Under the pieces are notes generated by a model that was given only the letters and a program-made list of their open reading frames with translations, was not told the origin of the DNA and did not search any database. A program made the position numbers and the translations under genes. Below, piece by piece: positions 12,863 to 23,924 of a stretch of DNA of 64,000 bases. The DNA lies in contig JAJEKV010000038.1 of assembly GCA_021234155.1 (NCBI GenBank), positions 4,278,847 to 4,342,846 of the forward strand, written 5' to 3'. How positions within the stretch are numbered: the first letter of the stretch is position 1; every line of letters starts with the position of its first letter. This DNA comes from Isoetes taiwanensis. Lineage: Eukaryota; Streptophyta; Lycopodiopsida; Isoetales; Isoetaceae.

Positions 12863-15499
12863 TGGCATTGATAATAGTCTAAACCCACTTTAGAACATTT
12901 TTCTCCTCAAGAAAGTATACACAAGGATTAAGAAGTCAAATGACTTATCATGCAGTACATAAAAATAACAAATAACATTTTCTACAAGAATGCCGAGGTA
13001 GACCAATGCAAAAATATTCTAAACATGGGTGGAGGACATTGCAGAAGGAAGATTCACTCAATGTTACATTCTAGCTAATGTATAAGCTGCCTAATTTATA
13101 AAGTGCATGATATAAGCTTGTTTGACAAATAACAGTATGCTGCACTGTAAGAAATTAGTAGTGGCTGATAGCATTGTAAGAATTGACAAATTACGTATGG
13201 ATGTTTGACCTCCTCCACTACTATTGCCCTTTGATGGAATGCCCACCTTAATAGCTACCATAGTGGTCCATGGTGGTTTTCATTGATTTGATCCAGTTTT
13301 TAACATATATGGGCTACTTTGAATTCACTAATCCAACCTGTTCAAATGCAAAACTGAATCCAAGCCTAAACTGCCCAAGCCTCCTGTTGCGCCTTTTTGT
13401 TCAAATCTTGTGAAAGGCACATAGGAGCTTCATTTGGCGGGTTCACAATGATGATTACGACATAGATTCACAAACAAAAATCGGAGCTGGAGGCTCTTGG
13501 TGTTCATAATGCTTCATAGGATAGGATAAGCTCTTCCCTCTAAGTCAAGCTTTGAGGCTATATACAATATGAAAGTATGAATATCCTAAAAGGTCGATTC
13601 CCTCTGCTTATACTTATTGCCAATGAAAATGAAGGCAAGAACAATAAAACTTGACATATCCCTTGATAGAATCATCACCTTTAAAATAAATATATATTTT
13701 ACAAATGCATTAGAGCATGTAACTTAAATCTTTTCAAACAAATATGATCTGTGTGAGGAAAATTTGTCTCACCATGACAAGAATGTTACCATCGAATTAT
13801 GAGGTGCAAGGAAGAATAACTCTCAAGCCTTTGTAAACTTTCTTTTTTCTTAAAAAAAAAAACAAATATGATCAATGTGAACAACAAATTTATCCCAACA
13901 TGACAAGGATGTTAGCAACAAATAAAGTCTCAAGCCTTTGTAAACTGTTTGAAGATGTTCTTGCTTATTCTCATGGAGTACAACCTCTATAGAATAGTTG
14001 ACATCTTAATTTTAATTATGATTATGTTCTACGAGGAAAACAACACCAAGATATCACTTCCTTTTGTTGACCTAACCTCAACCATCATCCTGTCCTTCTC
14101 ATAGACGATAAAAGTTAATTTAGTATAATTCAATTCTATCCTTCTCTCATATCCTTTTCGTTCTTCATTCCTTCATCTAGCCTTCAACGCCACCCTGCCC
14201 CACTACTAACTTTTTGAATTAACTTTACCTAGCCTAAATTGAATAGTCATTATTATTATTGTTCCAAATAAGGGAATAAATCCATAATTAGACTCAATGT
14301 CAAACAACATTACCAAAACTAAAAAATACCGGTACCTTAAATGCAGGGGCATCATCTAAAGTATTCAATCAACATATGCTATTTGTACTTTGAAATGGTT
14401 GAACATGGTATCATGGACAATAAAATTCAATTCAATTCATCTCACTTTGCCTGCGTTTAATGGTTTGAAAACAGCGTAAATGACATTTCAATTATCTTTT
14501 GGTATCCAATTCAATTCAAATTATATTACTTTTTACCCTAATTTCCTTACGCCTTTATTTCTTATAGCGTCCAAGTGCTCACCCCTCGAAGAAGTCGGCA
14601 TGACATTTATTTTTTTTTTTTTTTTTTTTTTTTGGGAGGTTCAACCTTGGAAGTGGGAGATTTCGTTCCTATAATCGCTAGAATTCTCAGGAAAAAAGGG
14701 ACTTTGGCCGAGTTTTATGGATTTAGGAACTTTGATCACATTTTATAGATTTTGGCTCAAATAATCTCATAAAACAAGGGACTTTGGTTGCTTTTATAGA
14801 TATTCGCTCAAATGATCTCAAGAAACTAGGAACTCTGGTCGCATTTTATTTGCCAGACATCTAAATCAAATCCAATCCAGTTCAATCTAGTCCAGCCCGG
14901 CTTGGTTTTCCTAGTCGCATTTTATAGATTTTGGCTCTAATCATCTCAAGAAACTAGGAACTCTGGTTACATTTTATTCACCCAACATCTAATGGTCACA
15001 AAGAAACTAGGATTGTGATCGCATTTTATTTGTCCAGCATCTAAATCAAATCAAATCCAATCCAATTCAATCCAATCCGGTCTTTTCTGGTCCGGTCCGA
15101 TCTAATTCGATCTGATCCGCAGTATAACCAAAGTTGGACCAAAATTGACATCTCGGGTGCATCAAATCACATCCGCAATCTAATTTTGTTTGAGAAAAAA
15201 CGAGTTTGACCAGAACCGACATCCCTGGTGCATCAAATCAAATCCATAGTCTAACCAGAGTTCGAATGAAATCCTAGAGAGAAAGTGGCCCAAAACTCTA
15301 GAGAGGAGAGAAAGAGGCCAAACAGAACTCTAAAGAGTGGACCAGGCAAGGAGTTAGGGAGAAAGAAAGTGGCCAAAATTTCTAGAGAGAGAAAGAGACT
15401 AAAAGCTCTAGAGAGGAGACCAGGCAAGGAGCTACGAAGAGAGAAAGAGCAGATGCAAGAAGCTAGAGAGAGAGTGAATTCCTGGAGATAGAAAGTAGC
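12863..15499. other. No gene; AT-rich, retroposon tails
   Basis: No coding region is supported. At 14421-14441 an AATAAA-type motif is followed by repeated ATTCA units, resembling the simple-repeat tail of a LINE or SINE. A run of 24 T lies at 14610-14633, possibly the poly(A) of an element on the minus strand. From about 14860 to 15240 several degenerate blocks recur (phrases like AAATCAAATCCAATCC and CGCATTTTATAGATTTTGGC). Confidence 0.5.
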
Positions 15500-15766
15500 C
15501 AAGGAGCTCGGGGAAGAGGGAGAGAGAGAGATGAAATGAAATTTGATTATTACAGCTGTGAGACCGCCAGGTCTATAAGACATTGTACTTGGCATGGATC
15601 TAGAGAGAAATAGTGGTCAAAAGATGTAGACAGTGGAGGAGGCAAGGAGCTAGGGAGATGGAGAGGGAGGGAGGGAGGGAGAGAGAGTGAGTGGAGATGA
15701 GGAGTTAGAGAGAGAGGGAGGGAGGGAGGGAGCGAGGGAGAGAGAGAGAGAGAGAGAGAGGGCATT
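15500..15766. repeat. GA/GGGA-rich simple repeat
   Basis: Long purine tract of GA, GGGA and GAGG units on the plus strand. It lies directly upstream of the left target duplication of the ORF1-only LINE. Confidence 0.9.
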
Positions 15767-15780
15767 TCACTTAGCTTGAG

Positions 15781-17880
15781 AAGGTATTATGCTTAGGCAA
15801 CAAAAAAATATGGTGATGGCCACCGTGATGGCTGCCATGTAGGGTCTCCACGCAGTTTTCTTCATAACTTATGGCTCGAGTGTCAGATTCAGGTGTTCTT
15901 TAGTGTGTTGGAAAGCTAGAGATGTGAGCTTTCCATTGGTGTATAATTAATACAGTTTTGTTGCGTCTATCTGGGCCGGATTTGGAGCTTACAGATTTTG
16001 GCTACCATGGCAAACCCTAGTTTGCCAACTTCCGGAACACGTTCGTCAGCAAAGAAAGTGGTAGGTGGTGCTTCTGCTTCTTCTTTTGCGCATGATATGA
16101 ATTCTCCTTTGTCACTTCCTAATTTACCTGATAATTCTCGCCTCAATCCTCTTGCTTTTGACCCCTCTCTTGTTAATACGAGTACAAGCTTGCAACACTT
16201 TCCCCCTCTGTCTAAATCTGCACCTTTGTCTACTTCTCAAGTAGAGACCACTGTAAATACTTCTACTGTTGCTTCTGCCTCCTTTGTGTCTACTTCTGCT
16301 GAGTGTGTATCTGCTCCTTCTGCTCCATGGGGTTCTTCTGATGCTATGGCTAGAGTGCCTTCTACACGATTTAGCGATTGGATCAAACGTGATTTGACAT
16401 CTAATGTGCAATCTGCTCGTGTTTCTGCTGCACTGAATCTTATGTTACAGAATAACAAGAAAGAATTGAGCTCGTATCTAAATGAGTTACAAGCACAAGA
16501 TGACCATATGGATGTTCAGTTGCCTCCTGAGGGTGTATTCTATGAGGCACAGCAGTGTTCAAATGCTTTTACACAAGCTGGCCTACCGGTTGTCGAAATT
16601 GATCATAATGCTCACTTACAGTGTGTTAAGAACCTTGTGTCTCATGCAGTTGTTTGCCATTTCACTGGACAGTTTTTGGATCTCAGAAGAGTTGGATTCT
16701 GGCTAAAACATCACTTCAGAGACTGGGTCTCCCTCATTATGCGTCTCTAAAGGTTTTGGATAAAGATAATAATTTCTTCTTGGTCATGTTTGACTCTTCA
16801 CTTGCAGTTGACAGGCTTGTGGAGCATGGTGTTGATCCTCTTTGGGGACATTATCTTCTATATTAGGTTTATTCTCCTGGATTCTTGCCAAGTAAGTCTG
16901 GTGCATTGTGCATGCCTTGTTGGCTGGCCTTAGAGGATTTTCCACTAGAACTGCAAGTGTCTAATTTTATGATTGCTATTGCCAATGGATTGGGTATGCA
17001 TCTTGCCCATTCTATTATTCATGGTCCTCGAATTTGTGTATCTCTTCCTACTTGTGTCTCTATTCCTTAGTCAGTAGTAGTCAAAAGTGGCCCACTTCTT
17101 TTCAAATACAAACTACGTCTGCTTAATGGACCCGAGCTTGCCAAGATGTTTCCCAATATTGAGGCTCTCGCTACTTATAGGTCCAGGCATACTTTTGTCT
17201 CTACCTCCCCAACTGCTCCTATCTCATGTCACATAGCATCCACTTCACTTGAATGTCGTGTTGTTTCATCTTCTTCCTCATCTGCCTCTGCACTAGTTAA
17301 TCCGCCAGTATTACCAGCCCCTGTGCCTTCTTCTTTAGCTACTTCTGCACTATCGCCTTCTTCTATTGCATCTTCATCTCAGTCTATACCAGTAGACCCT
17401 CTTAATGAGGATCAACACTGTCGTTTTCAGGACATTGCTCAGAAGCAAGAATATTATTGGAAGAAGGATGGTCTACTCCACGCCTGAAGAAACTTGCACG
17501 TCGCAAAAATAGCTCGGCTTCTCAATCTGCGTTGGTTCACTCTGTAGCTCCAATATCTGCTACGATTGTTATAGTGGATGTCCCTGATTCAATGGCATTG
17601 AGACACCAAGGAGCAGATCAAGCTGTTGTTAATGATTCTATGGATGTGGAAGTTCGACCTGGTTAAAGTAACTTTTTTTAAAATATGATTATATATTATT
17701 CTTCTCTGTATAGGAGAGAAAAATAGTGTGAACTGCATTATATTGTCATGCTTAGATGGATGGCCCTGCTCAGCTGGATCTGATTGTCCGCTGGATTTTT
17801 TATTCCTGTCTCGGCATTGTATTATGTATTATGTAGGAGTGTTATTAATAAAGTCTGACGTCCTTCTAAAAAAAAAAAAA
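15781..17880 (+). mobile_element. ORF1-only L1-type LINE with perfect target duplication
   Basis: The 14-bp sequence TCACTTAGCTTGAG occurs at 15767-15780 and again at 17881-17894. Between them lie about 225 bp of 5' leader, a decayed ORF1, a 3' leader with the signal AATAAA at about 17850, and a poly(A) run ending at 17880. There is no endonuclease or reverse-transcriptase reading frame at all: the 3' leader follows ORF1 directly. This is the organisation of a half-LINE, mobilised in trans by an autonomous relative. The 5' end appears complete, because a long leader precedes the start codon. Confidence 0.9.
16007..17666 (+). pseudogene. LINE ORF1 protein (DUF4283-like), broken
   Basis: The first frame begins at ATG 16007 and runs to 16750: a Ser/Thr/Pro-rich N-terminus, then a segment ending VVCHFTGQFLDLR. 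The homology continues in a second frame at about 16690-16865 (ending GVDPLWGHYLLY) and in a third from about 16870 (MPCWLALEDFPLE, then HSIIHGPRICVSL, then LLNGPELAKMFP), with in-frame stops at about 16865 and 17070. A Ser/Pro-rich tail follows. The minus-strand ORF at 54381-55205 is its homologue: MPCW, GPRICVSM and LLNGPELARLFP align in the same order. The role in LINE ORF1 proteins is RNA binding; the copy is non-functional. Confidence 0.85.
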
Positions 17881-17894
17881 TCACTTAGCTTGAG

Positions 17895-18268
17895 CAAGAT
17901 ACTGCCGCTGATCTTGCTTGTGATTACTTCACTTACCTCCAGTGTTTCTGAAAATATATTATGTGATGTTCCAGAGAAGCTCTTTAAAGAGGTAGGTACC
18001 TGGTATCTTGTAGAAGAATTCCATATGGAATTGTGGACTTGACTTCAAGTGCCATGTCAGAAAGTCTTTCTGTACCCATTTCAAGTCCTCCTAGGTAAGT
18101 AGTGTCGCTCCCATACTTCCACTCCATACAGAAGTACCGGCTATACCAACACCCTGAACAAATGCGAGTAATATGACCAGTCGTAAAGCTACACGCTGTG
18201 ACAGTTGTCCTGCATTGCATACAAAGCCTTCTAGCCTACCGTCACCCATTGCCTAATACGATTATCCC
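17895..18268. other. No gene recognised
   Basis: Short sequence between the ORF1-only LINE and the foldback element. No domain or repeat is visible. Confidence 0.4.
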
Positions 18269-18817
18269 CATTAGGGATTTTTTGAGATCATAAAAGGGCC
18301 TTCCAAGAACTGCTGACTAAGCTATATGAACTACCAATCAGAAAACAGAACTGCTAATCCAGTCAGCAAAACAGTTATAACTAACTCACTGGATCACATT
18401 TTCTAGCATAAGTATTGATAGAAAAGTCCAAATGAGCTCTTGTTTGGTGCAATAGATAGATCTCATTGAGATCTTTTCAATCTTGGGTGGTTTGCATACT
18501 TTTTAGCCCCGTAGGATAGTAAAAAATGGTAAAAACCATATTTTTTAGAGTTTTGACAATCATAAGTGGTTAAAATATGTGCAAAGCACCTAAGGTTGGA
18601 AAGATCTCAACGAGATCTATCTATTGCACTAAAGAGAGCTCATTTGGACTTTTCTATCAATAGTTATGCTAGAAAATGTGATCCAGTGAGTTAGTTATAA
18701 CAGTTTTGCTGATGGACCCGTCAGGCTCTAATTTCTGATTGGTAGTTCATTTATCTTCATTTGGCTTAGTTGGCATGTTTTGAAGGCCCTTTTTTAATCT
18801 AAAAAAAAACCCTAATG
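18269..18817. mobile_element. Foldback (long inverted repeat) element, non-autonomous
   Basis: A left arm of about 235 bp (18269-18508) is matched in inverted orientation by a right arm (about 18573-18817), with a short spacer. Shared landmarks are CATTAGGG at the outer ends, AAGGGCCTT, GAACTACCAATCAGAAA, TTATAACTAACTCACTGGAT and GATAGAAAAGTCCAAATGAG. The outer ends with a run of T resemble Mutator-type or foldback MITEs. No clear target duplication is seen, so the superfamily is uncertain. The transcript would form a long hairpin. Confidence 0.85.
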
Positions 18818-18829
18818 CAATACGTGGTA

Positions 18830-20760
18830 GTAATTAACTCCATTCTTAGGTATTTGTAAGTTTGCACTATTTTCACATCTTAACCTTGGTAAGTGAAGCA
18901 ATCTATCTCTGTTGCCTCGAAGACGATACCAAAGGCACCTTGATTTTGGCCAAATTGATGTGCATTCTATTGGCTTGAACAGAAAGTACTTAGTGCATCT
19001 AGATGTTGCTGCATACTCGTTAAGGGGGTGTAAGTTAAGGGGTCCAGTCATCCACATATATCAGGTGCCAAATGATATGATGAGCAAGCCTGGCCCCTCT
19101 ACCTCCATTTTGTGTAAGTCAATCCTCAAGCTGATCAATGTACAACTCAAACAACATAGGAGAGAGTGGGAACCCTTTGTAGACTCCATTACTATTGCTG
19201 ATAACTCGTCTTGATTCAAGCTGAACCTGTTTCACAGAGACCATATATTGCATTCTACAACTCTTCCTGCAACTTCTCCTTAGGGATCGTGTCAAAAGCT
19301 TTGACAAAGTCCACAAAGCAACAATACTAATCTTGTCGTTTGTTTATGTTGTCCTCTATCAAGGTATGCAATTTGAAAATATGGGCTATGATGGAGTGTC
19401 TAGGCCTAAACCCTTACATGTGCAAGTGTGCATACCTTTGTTTCCTTTGCCCATGTCGTCAATTGCTTCTCAAGAACACTAGCCAACAATTATGTCAACA
19501 ATGAGCTGACCATGATTGTCATGTGGATTGCCTGTCTTATGTATTAGAACCACTCTGCTGACGATTCACTGTAAGGGAAAGCCTTCCACAAGGGGCTTAT
19601 TAAACAGGCTGGTAAGGATAGGATAGTATATGATCAAGTCCACTTTAAGAGTGCTACCGACATACCATCTAAAAGTAGGGCATTGGCATTTGTGAGAAGT
19701 TGCAACCTTTAGTTGACAGCTGCATCTATTACTCCATTAGAATTATAAAGTTGCATCAAGTATTGCTTTCATTGTTCTGGTTCCAATAGGTTGCATGCAG
19801 TACTCTTCTCAAAAATGTTCTGGGGTACGATCAAGAAGATAGAACATTTTTCGCCGATGTTCTACTATCTATTGTGCCTTCTTGCCCTTGAGGAAAGCTT
19901 TGTATTGTTTGGTTGCCTGTAACTTGGGAGTGGAATCAATAACTAGCCTGAGCTAGCATTTAAGCATCCTACACCTAAGCATCAAACCACCTGTTTCGAG
20001 ATCAACATATGGGTCCAACCTATCTACATTTGAGTGCCTATGATAGAACTTTGAGTATACCTGGGTAAGTAACATGCGGCCACAAAGAAAAGTTTTCCAC
20101 ATTGGCTCTGCGCCATTATCCACATGTAACTATTTTGCCTATCTATCTTATGTAAGGAAACTGAAGGTGTCAATACTGTCTTATAGTAGCAGACTATTCT
20201 TCCATGTCCTTGCTTGCCTGTAGCAGGCTATTTCCCCATGCCTTGCTTGCCTGTGCAATCATTGAACAATAAATATTGTTGATAGTCTGAAAGATCTACT
20301 ATCCTTCGTCCGGTATATTTCCAGGTTTCCTAAAGAAAAATGAAGTCCATCACTAGCTATGGAGTTCAAATTGTCCTCCTTCTACCATGAAAAGCCCCTA
20401 TTGTTTTAGGGGACCATACAATAGTAGCACTCCAAAGAGTTGTAGCAATAGCAGGTGTCGTAGCTGCACTCTAAGGGGTTGCAGTAGTAGCAGCAGTAAT
20501 AGCAGCACTTTGAGGGGTTGCAAAAGCAGCACTCCGAGGGGGTTGCCTAGTAGCAAGAGAAGCACCCGCATCAAGAGCTATAGTGCGGGCAATTGTTGCA
20601 TCATTAGGTGACCTAGCTATTCTGTTCTGCACAGCATCTGCCATTGTATGTGTAGGTTGGTAGAAAAACCTTCCCTTACCCTGAACCATCATAGTGGCGC
20701 CACCAATGTTTCTTATGCCTCTCACACGAGCAAGCTCTTGATGGCTTGGATCTTACTGCA
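18830..20760 (-). pseudogene. Decayed LINE (second family), endonuclease to reverse transcriptase
   Basis: Pieces of a non-LTR retrotransposon protein in several frames. From about 19321 downward the sequence reads FVDFVKAFDTIPKEKLQEEL, then GVYKGFPLSPMLFELYIDQLED (19119-19316), a degenerate catalytic YVDD motif (about 19040-19055), and a following DALHCF-like region. Upstream (about 20060-20110 and 20340-20390) it matches the endonuclease-start regions of the relics at 37-38.8 kb and 55.7 kb. The zone 20387-20725 holds GTAGCAGC-type triplet repeats. Every frame is broken by stops and shifts. Confidence 0.75.
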
Positions 20761-21984
20761 ACAGTGTAATGTCATAATCCACATACATAGAGGTGCCTTT
20801 TAACTTCAATTCTTAGCAGAGTATGAAACTTTGACTACTGAAACTGCCACTGTGAATTCTATAGAGCTCTTAGATTTTGTAGGTAGATGGTTTTAAATTT
20901 CCCCAAGTCGTAGATGTAATTTAGAGCTCTCTAATGTTTTGAGTCTTGAATATAATGTTTTATTATAATTAAGCATTGTTACAGAGTGGTTCACCATATT
21001 CTCACATTTTCTAAACGAGGTGCACCTTGGACTACCACAGTCGTCGGATCCGTTGATCCTATGGGCCAGATCGTATGTTGGAGCCTCCTCTAGGCACCTC
21101 TCATTTCGCTTATGGTTATTTATGATTGGAGGTGCCTATGATTTTGAAATATGAAATACGTGTTTGCCTAAGGTTTTGATAGAGTATTGAGTCTTTATAC
21201 GGCTTTGCCTAAGGTTTTAGATATAAAATATGGGGGCTCGAACCTCTACCAAAATAACTCAATATCCTAATAAGACTACTTCGACCAATATAACTAGTGA
21301 GCTAATGTGATTAAATTTTATCTTAAATCTATGTTTTTTTATATAACAACCCATTAAATTGTTTTGGGGATATGGCCTATGATTTCAAGAATTGTTTTGG
21401 GGATATGGCCTATGATTTCAAGAATTGTTTTTTTTTACATCCATATCAAATCCCCCCGGTACCCCCTATTATTGTGCTACATATTTCAATTCTAAGTGTT
21501 CCACAATGATACTTATGCAAGAGAATGCCGAAATTGTTTTTAAATTTTAAAAGTTCGAATATTGGCCATTACTATTTTGATCTGTTTCCATTTCGAAACA
21601 TTTCCAGATCTGTTTCCATTTCCAGTCCAAATTTTAAGTCCATGTTCCTGTTCTGGTCCCATTCCGAGTAACTATGACCCATATATGCATTCAACATGTA
21701 TTCAACTCATATGCATCTACATAGTTAGATATCTATTCTGGGTAAATATAACCCATATGCATTCAACATGTATTCGAACCCATATGCAACAACATGTATT
21801 CAAACTCATATGCATCTATATAGTTAGATAGCTTGACTAATTAATGGCTTCAATTCAAAAGAATACCCCCACATAAGATATTACATCTGTATGCAATTAG
21901 AATCTATTTAGCTCATACGCAATGAGTGCATTATATCTACATAGTTAAATATCTTGACTAATTGAATGGACAACAAAATTTAGT
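20761..21984. other. No gene; local tandem duplications
   Basis: A 33-bp unit is exactly duplicated at 21357-21389 and 21390-21422. At about 21680-21840, units built on CCATATGCATTCAACATGTATTC and CATCTACATAGTTAGATA recur three times. This interval is the 3' flank of the MADS-box gene. Confidence 0.6.
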
Positions 21985-23073
21985 TCAACTCATCTTTTCG
22001 TAGAATCCAAAATGGGCAGCTATATCACCACCTACAAAACAACCATCCTCTATGTCATCACTGAGACATCCATTACCAAATGTAGATTCCTCTTTATATC
22101 GTGACTCCATGAAACTAGGAGTTTCCATAATCGTATAGCCTGCTTGAAAAGTGCCAATTGAGGATTGCGCAAATTCATTTCTAGATGTAACATTGCTACT
22201 ATCCCTCCAAGTTGGAGAATTCTCGTTTTGGCACAATATATTAGCACTATGATTCCCACTATTACTACATTTGTATTGTACTACATGATTCAATTCGGAC
22301 AACATATCCTTATAGTGAGATGGCATACCCCTACTAGAGTTCGACATATATCCATCTTTGATGTCATGGTAGACACCATTATCACCGCGAAATATGTTAA
22401 ATCGAGTGCTACTATGATGATGTCCAGAACTCCCAAGATTGATCATCGAGATATGGTCATTGCGCATAGGACTAGAAATAAGTTGTGGGCAAGTAATATC
22501 AATGTCATGTGGATGAATGAGTCCGCTAGGAGGACTTTCCCATTGTGGAAGTAAGCCATCTTCAACTAGGTAGCTACTTTCTAGTTTAGGCAAATAAGGG
22601 GGCAAATAAGGAACAAGGTGGGTGTCTTTTTGTTTAGATAAATGAGAAAGTGAAGGCAGAGAGAAATGCTGAGCAGGACTCATTGTTGAAGATTCTGCCA
22701 ATTCATTATTTGACAAACTATTACTTGTTGAGACTGCCAAATGCTGAACATGACTCAATGTTGAAGATTCTGCCAACTCAACATTTGACAAACTATTACA
22801 TGTTGAGGCTGCCAATGCCAAGTCATTATCTGGCAAACTATTACTAGTTGACAAACTATTACTAGTTGAACTCTCAGCTATATTGTGCAAGGAAAGATCA
22901 AAGCTTACAGTGCCATCTTCTTTAACGATCTTGAGAGAGATTGCGGCGCCGCAGAGGATGTGTAGTTCCTTTGCTTTTTTGATCAATCCCCTGCTGCGCT
23001 TTCGCATGGTTTGCTTTCTCCTCGTAACATCATTTATGTATTCGATGTCAATGGAACGCTTCCCCCTGCCCAT
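21985..23073 (-). CDS. MADS-box transcription factor, single exon
   Basis: An uninterrupted 362-residue frame starting at a true ATG. Residues 1-58 form a MADS domain: MGRGK at the N-terminus, the basic stretch RRKQTMRKRSRGLIKKAKEL and then HILCGAAISLKIV, matching the conserved R-KR--GL-KKA-EL--LC pattern. MADS domains bind CArG-box DNA as dimers and act in the nucleus. There is no recognisable keratin-like K domain and no intron, which fits a type I-like or a highly divergent MADS gene rather than a classical MIKC gene. Residues about 87-130 contain two copies of a Ser/Asn-rich unit (STSNSLSNNELAESST type); the rest is Ser-rich and low in predicted structure. The frame has no stops or shifts, in contrast to its surroundings, which argues for function. 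Assignment to a type I subclass is not possible by eye. Confidence 0.9.
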   Translation of the reverse strand: MGRGKRSIDIEYINDVTRRKQTMRKRSRGLIKKAKELHILCGAAISLKIVKEDGTVSFDLSLHNIAESSTSNSLSTSNSLPDNDLALAASTCNSLSNVELAESSTLSHVQHLAVSTSNSLSNNELAESSTMSPAQHFSLPSLSHLSKQKDTHLVPYLPPYLPKLESSYLVEDGLLPQWESPPSGLIHPHDIDITCPQLISSPMRNDHISMINLGSSGHHHSSTRFNIFRGDNGVYHDIKDGYMSNSSRGMPSHYKDMLSELNHVVQYKCSNSGNHSANILCQNENSPTWRDSSNVTSRNEFAQSSIGTFQAGYTIMETPSFMESRYKEESTFGNGCLSDDIEDGCFVGGDIAAHFGFYEKMS

Positions 23074-23107
23074 TCAAGCTAAGTGTATGCCAAACAACTG
23101 GGAACTC

Positions 23108-23116
23108 AATTTATAC
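23108..23116 (-). promoter_or_regulatory. TATA box of the MADS-box gene
   Basis: On the minus strand this reads GTATAAATT, 35-43 bp upstream of the MADS ATG. With the usual 25-35 bp spacing, transcription would begin within about 10-15 bp of the start codon, so the 5' leader would be very short. Either the leader is very short or another start site is used. Confidence 0.5.
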
Positions 23117-23501
23117 CACGTTGCTAGTTTTAGCATGGCCGATTTTGGACTTTTACCTTTTCACTTCTTACCAGTTTAACTGAGGTAAAATTTAGGCTGA
23201 GTGCCAATTATACTGCTGCCGCCAACCCGCGCCAAACTTCTGATACCGTTTACTTCAGTCCGGTTTTTAAGTCCCGGTATCTAAAACATTTCCGCCACAC
23301 TTTTCCGATGGTTCGAGACTTTGTCTTAACGCGGTTTTTGACGGACCGTGGATATCTCCTAGAAGGACACGTGGCATATTAAAACCTATCTTCGAATGCT
23401 GTATTTCTGCCCCAACCCCACAACGTGAGCACGATTATTAGAGGCTTCATGACATGGATTTTAGCTATACTCAATAAGGAAGGCCCAAAGACGTGCTCCC
23501 A

Positions 23502-23924
23502 ATGGGCACCCGAATAGGATACACCAGTCTCCAAGATCTCAACAGTTCTGAAGCCCAGGAAGTCGATTCTCCAAGGCGCCACACAAATCCACTAGTTCAA
23601 CAAGCTGCTCGTGCTTACCTAAGGCCCCTTGCCCTCGTCTGCAAACGACAAAGCAAAATCAACGTTGGTATATGGCCATCTTTTGTGAGGTACAGATTTG
23701 CCTTTACAAATTGGTTGTCCAATTATACCACTCAAATTTCAAGATTTATGGGTCCTCGACATGATCATCATGGATATGAAATTGTGCCTTCAAGATTTGT
23801 GGCTTCTCGCCATAATCAAGGGGATGATCACGAAATTGTGCCAAGAAAAGGGGATGATCATCATGGATATGAAGTTGTGCCAAGAAAAGTAAGTCTAGGG
23901 CCTGTTAAATCTAAGGCACACTAA
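23502..23924 (+). CDS. Hypothetical protein with GDDHHGYEVVPRK repeats
   Basis: An open frame of 140 residues from ATG 23502, divergent from the MADS gene and about 430 bp away from it. The C-terminal half contains three related units: RHDHHGYEIVPSR, GDDHEIVPRK and GDDHHGYEVVPRK. No known domain is recognised. The repeats are also visible in the DNA (GGGGATGATCATCATGGATATGAA type), so this may be a small minisatellite within a chance frame. A bidirectional promoter with the MADS gene is possible. Confidence 0.3.
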   Translation: MGTRIGYTSLQDLNSSEAQEVDSPRRHTNPLVQQAARAYLRPLALVCKRQSKINVGIWPSFVRYRFAFTNWLSNYTTQISRFMGPRHDHHGYEIVPSRFVASRHNQGDDHEIVPRKGDDHHGYEVVPRKVSLGPVKSKAH

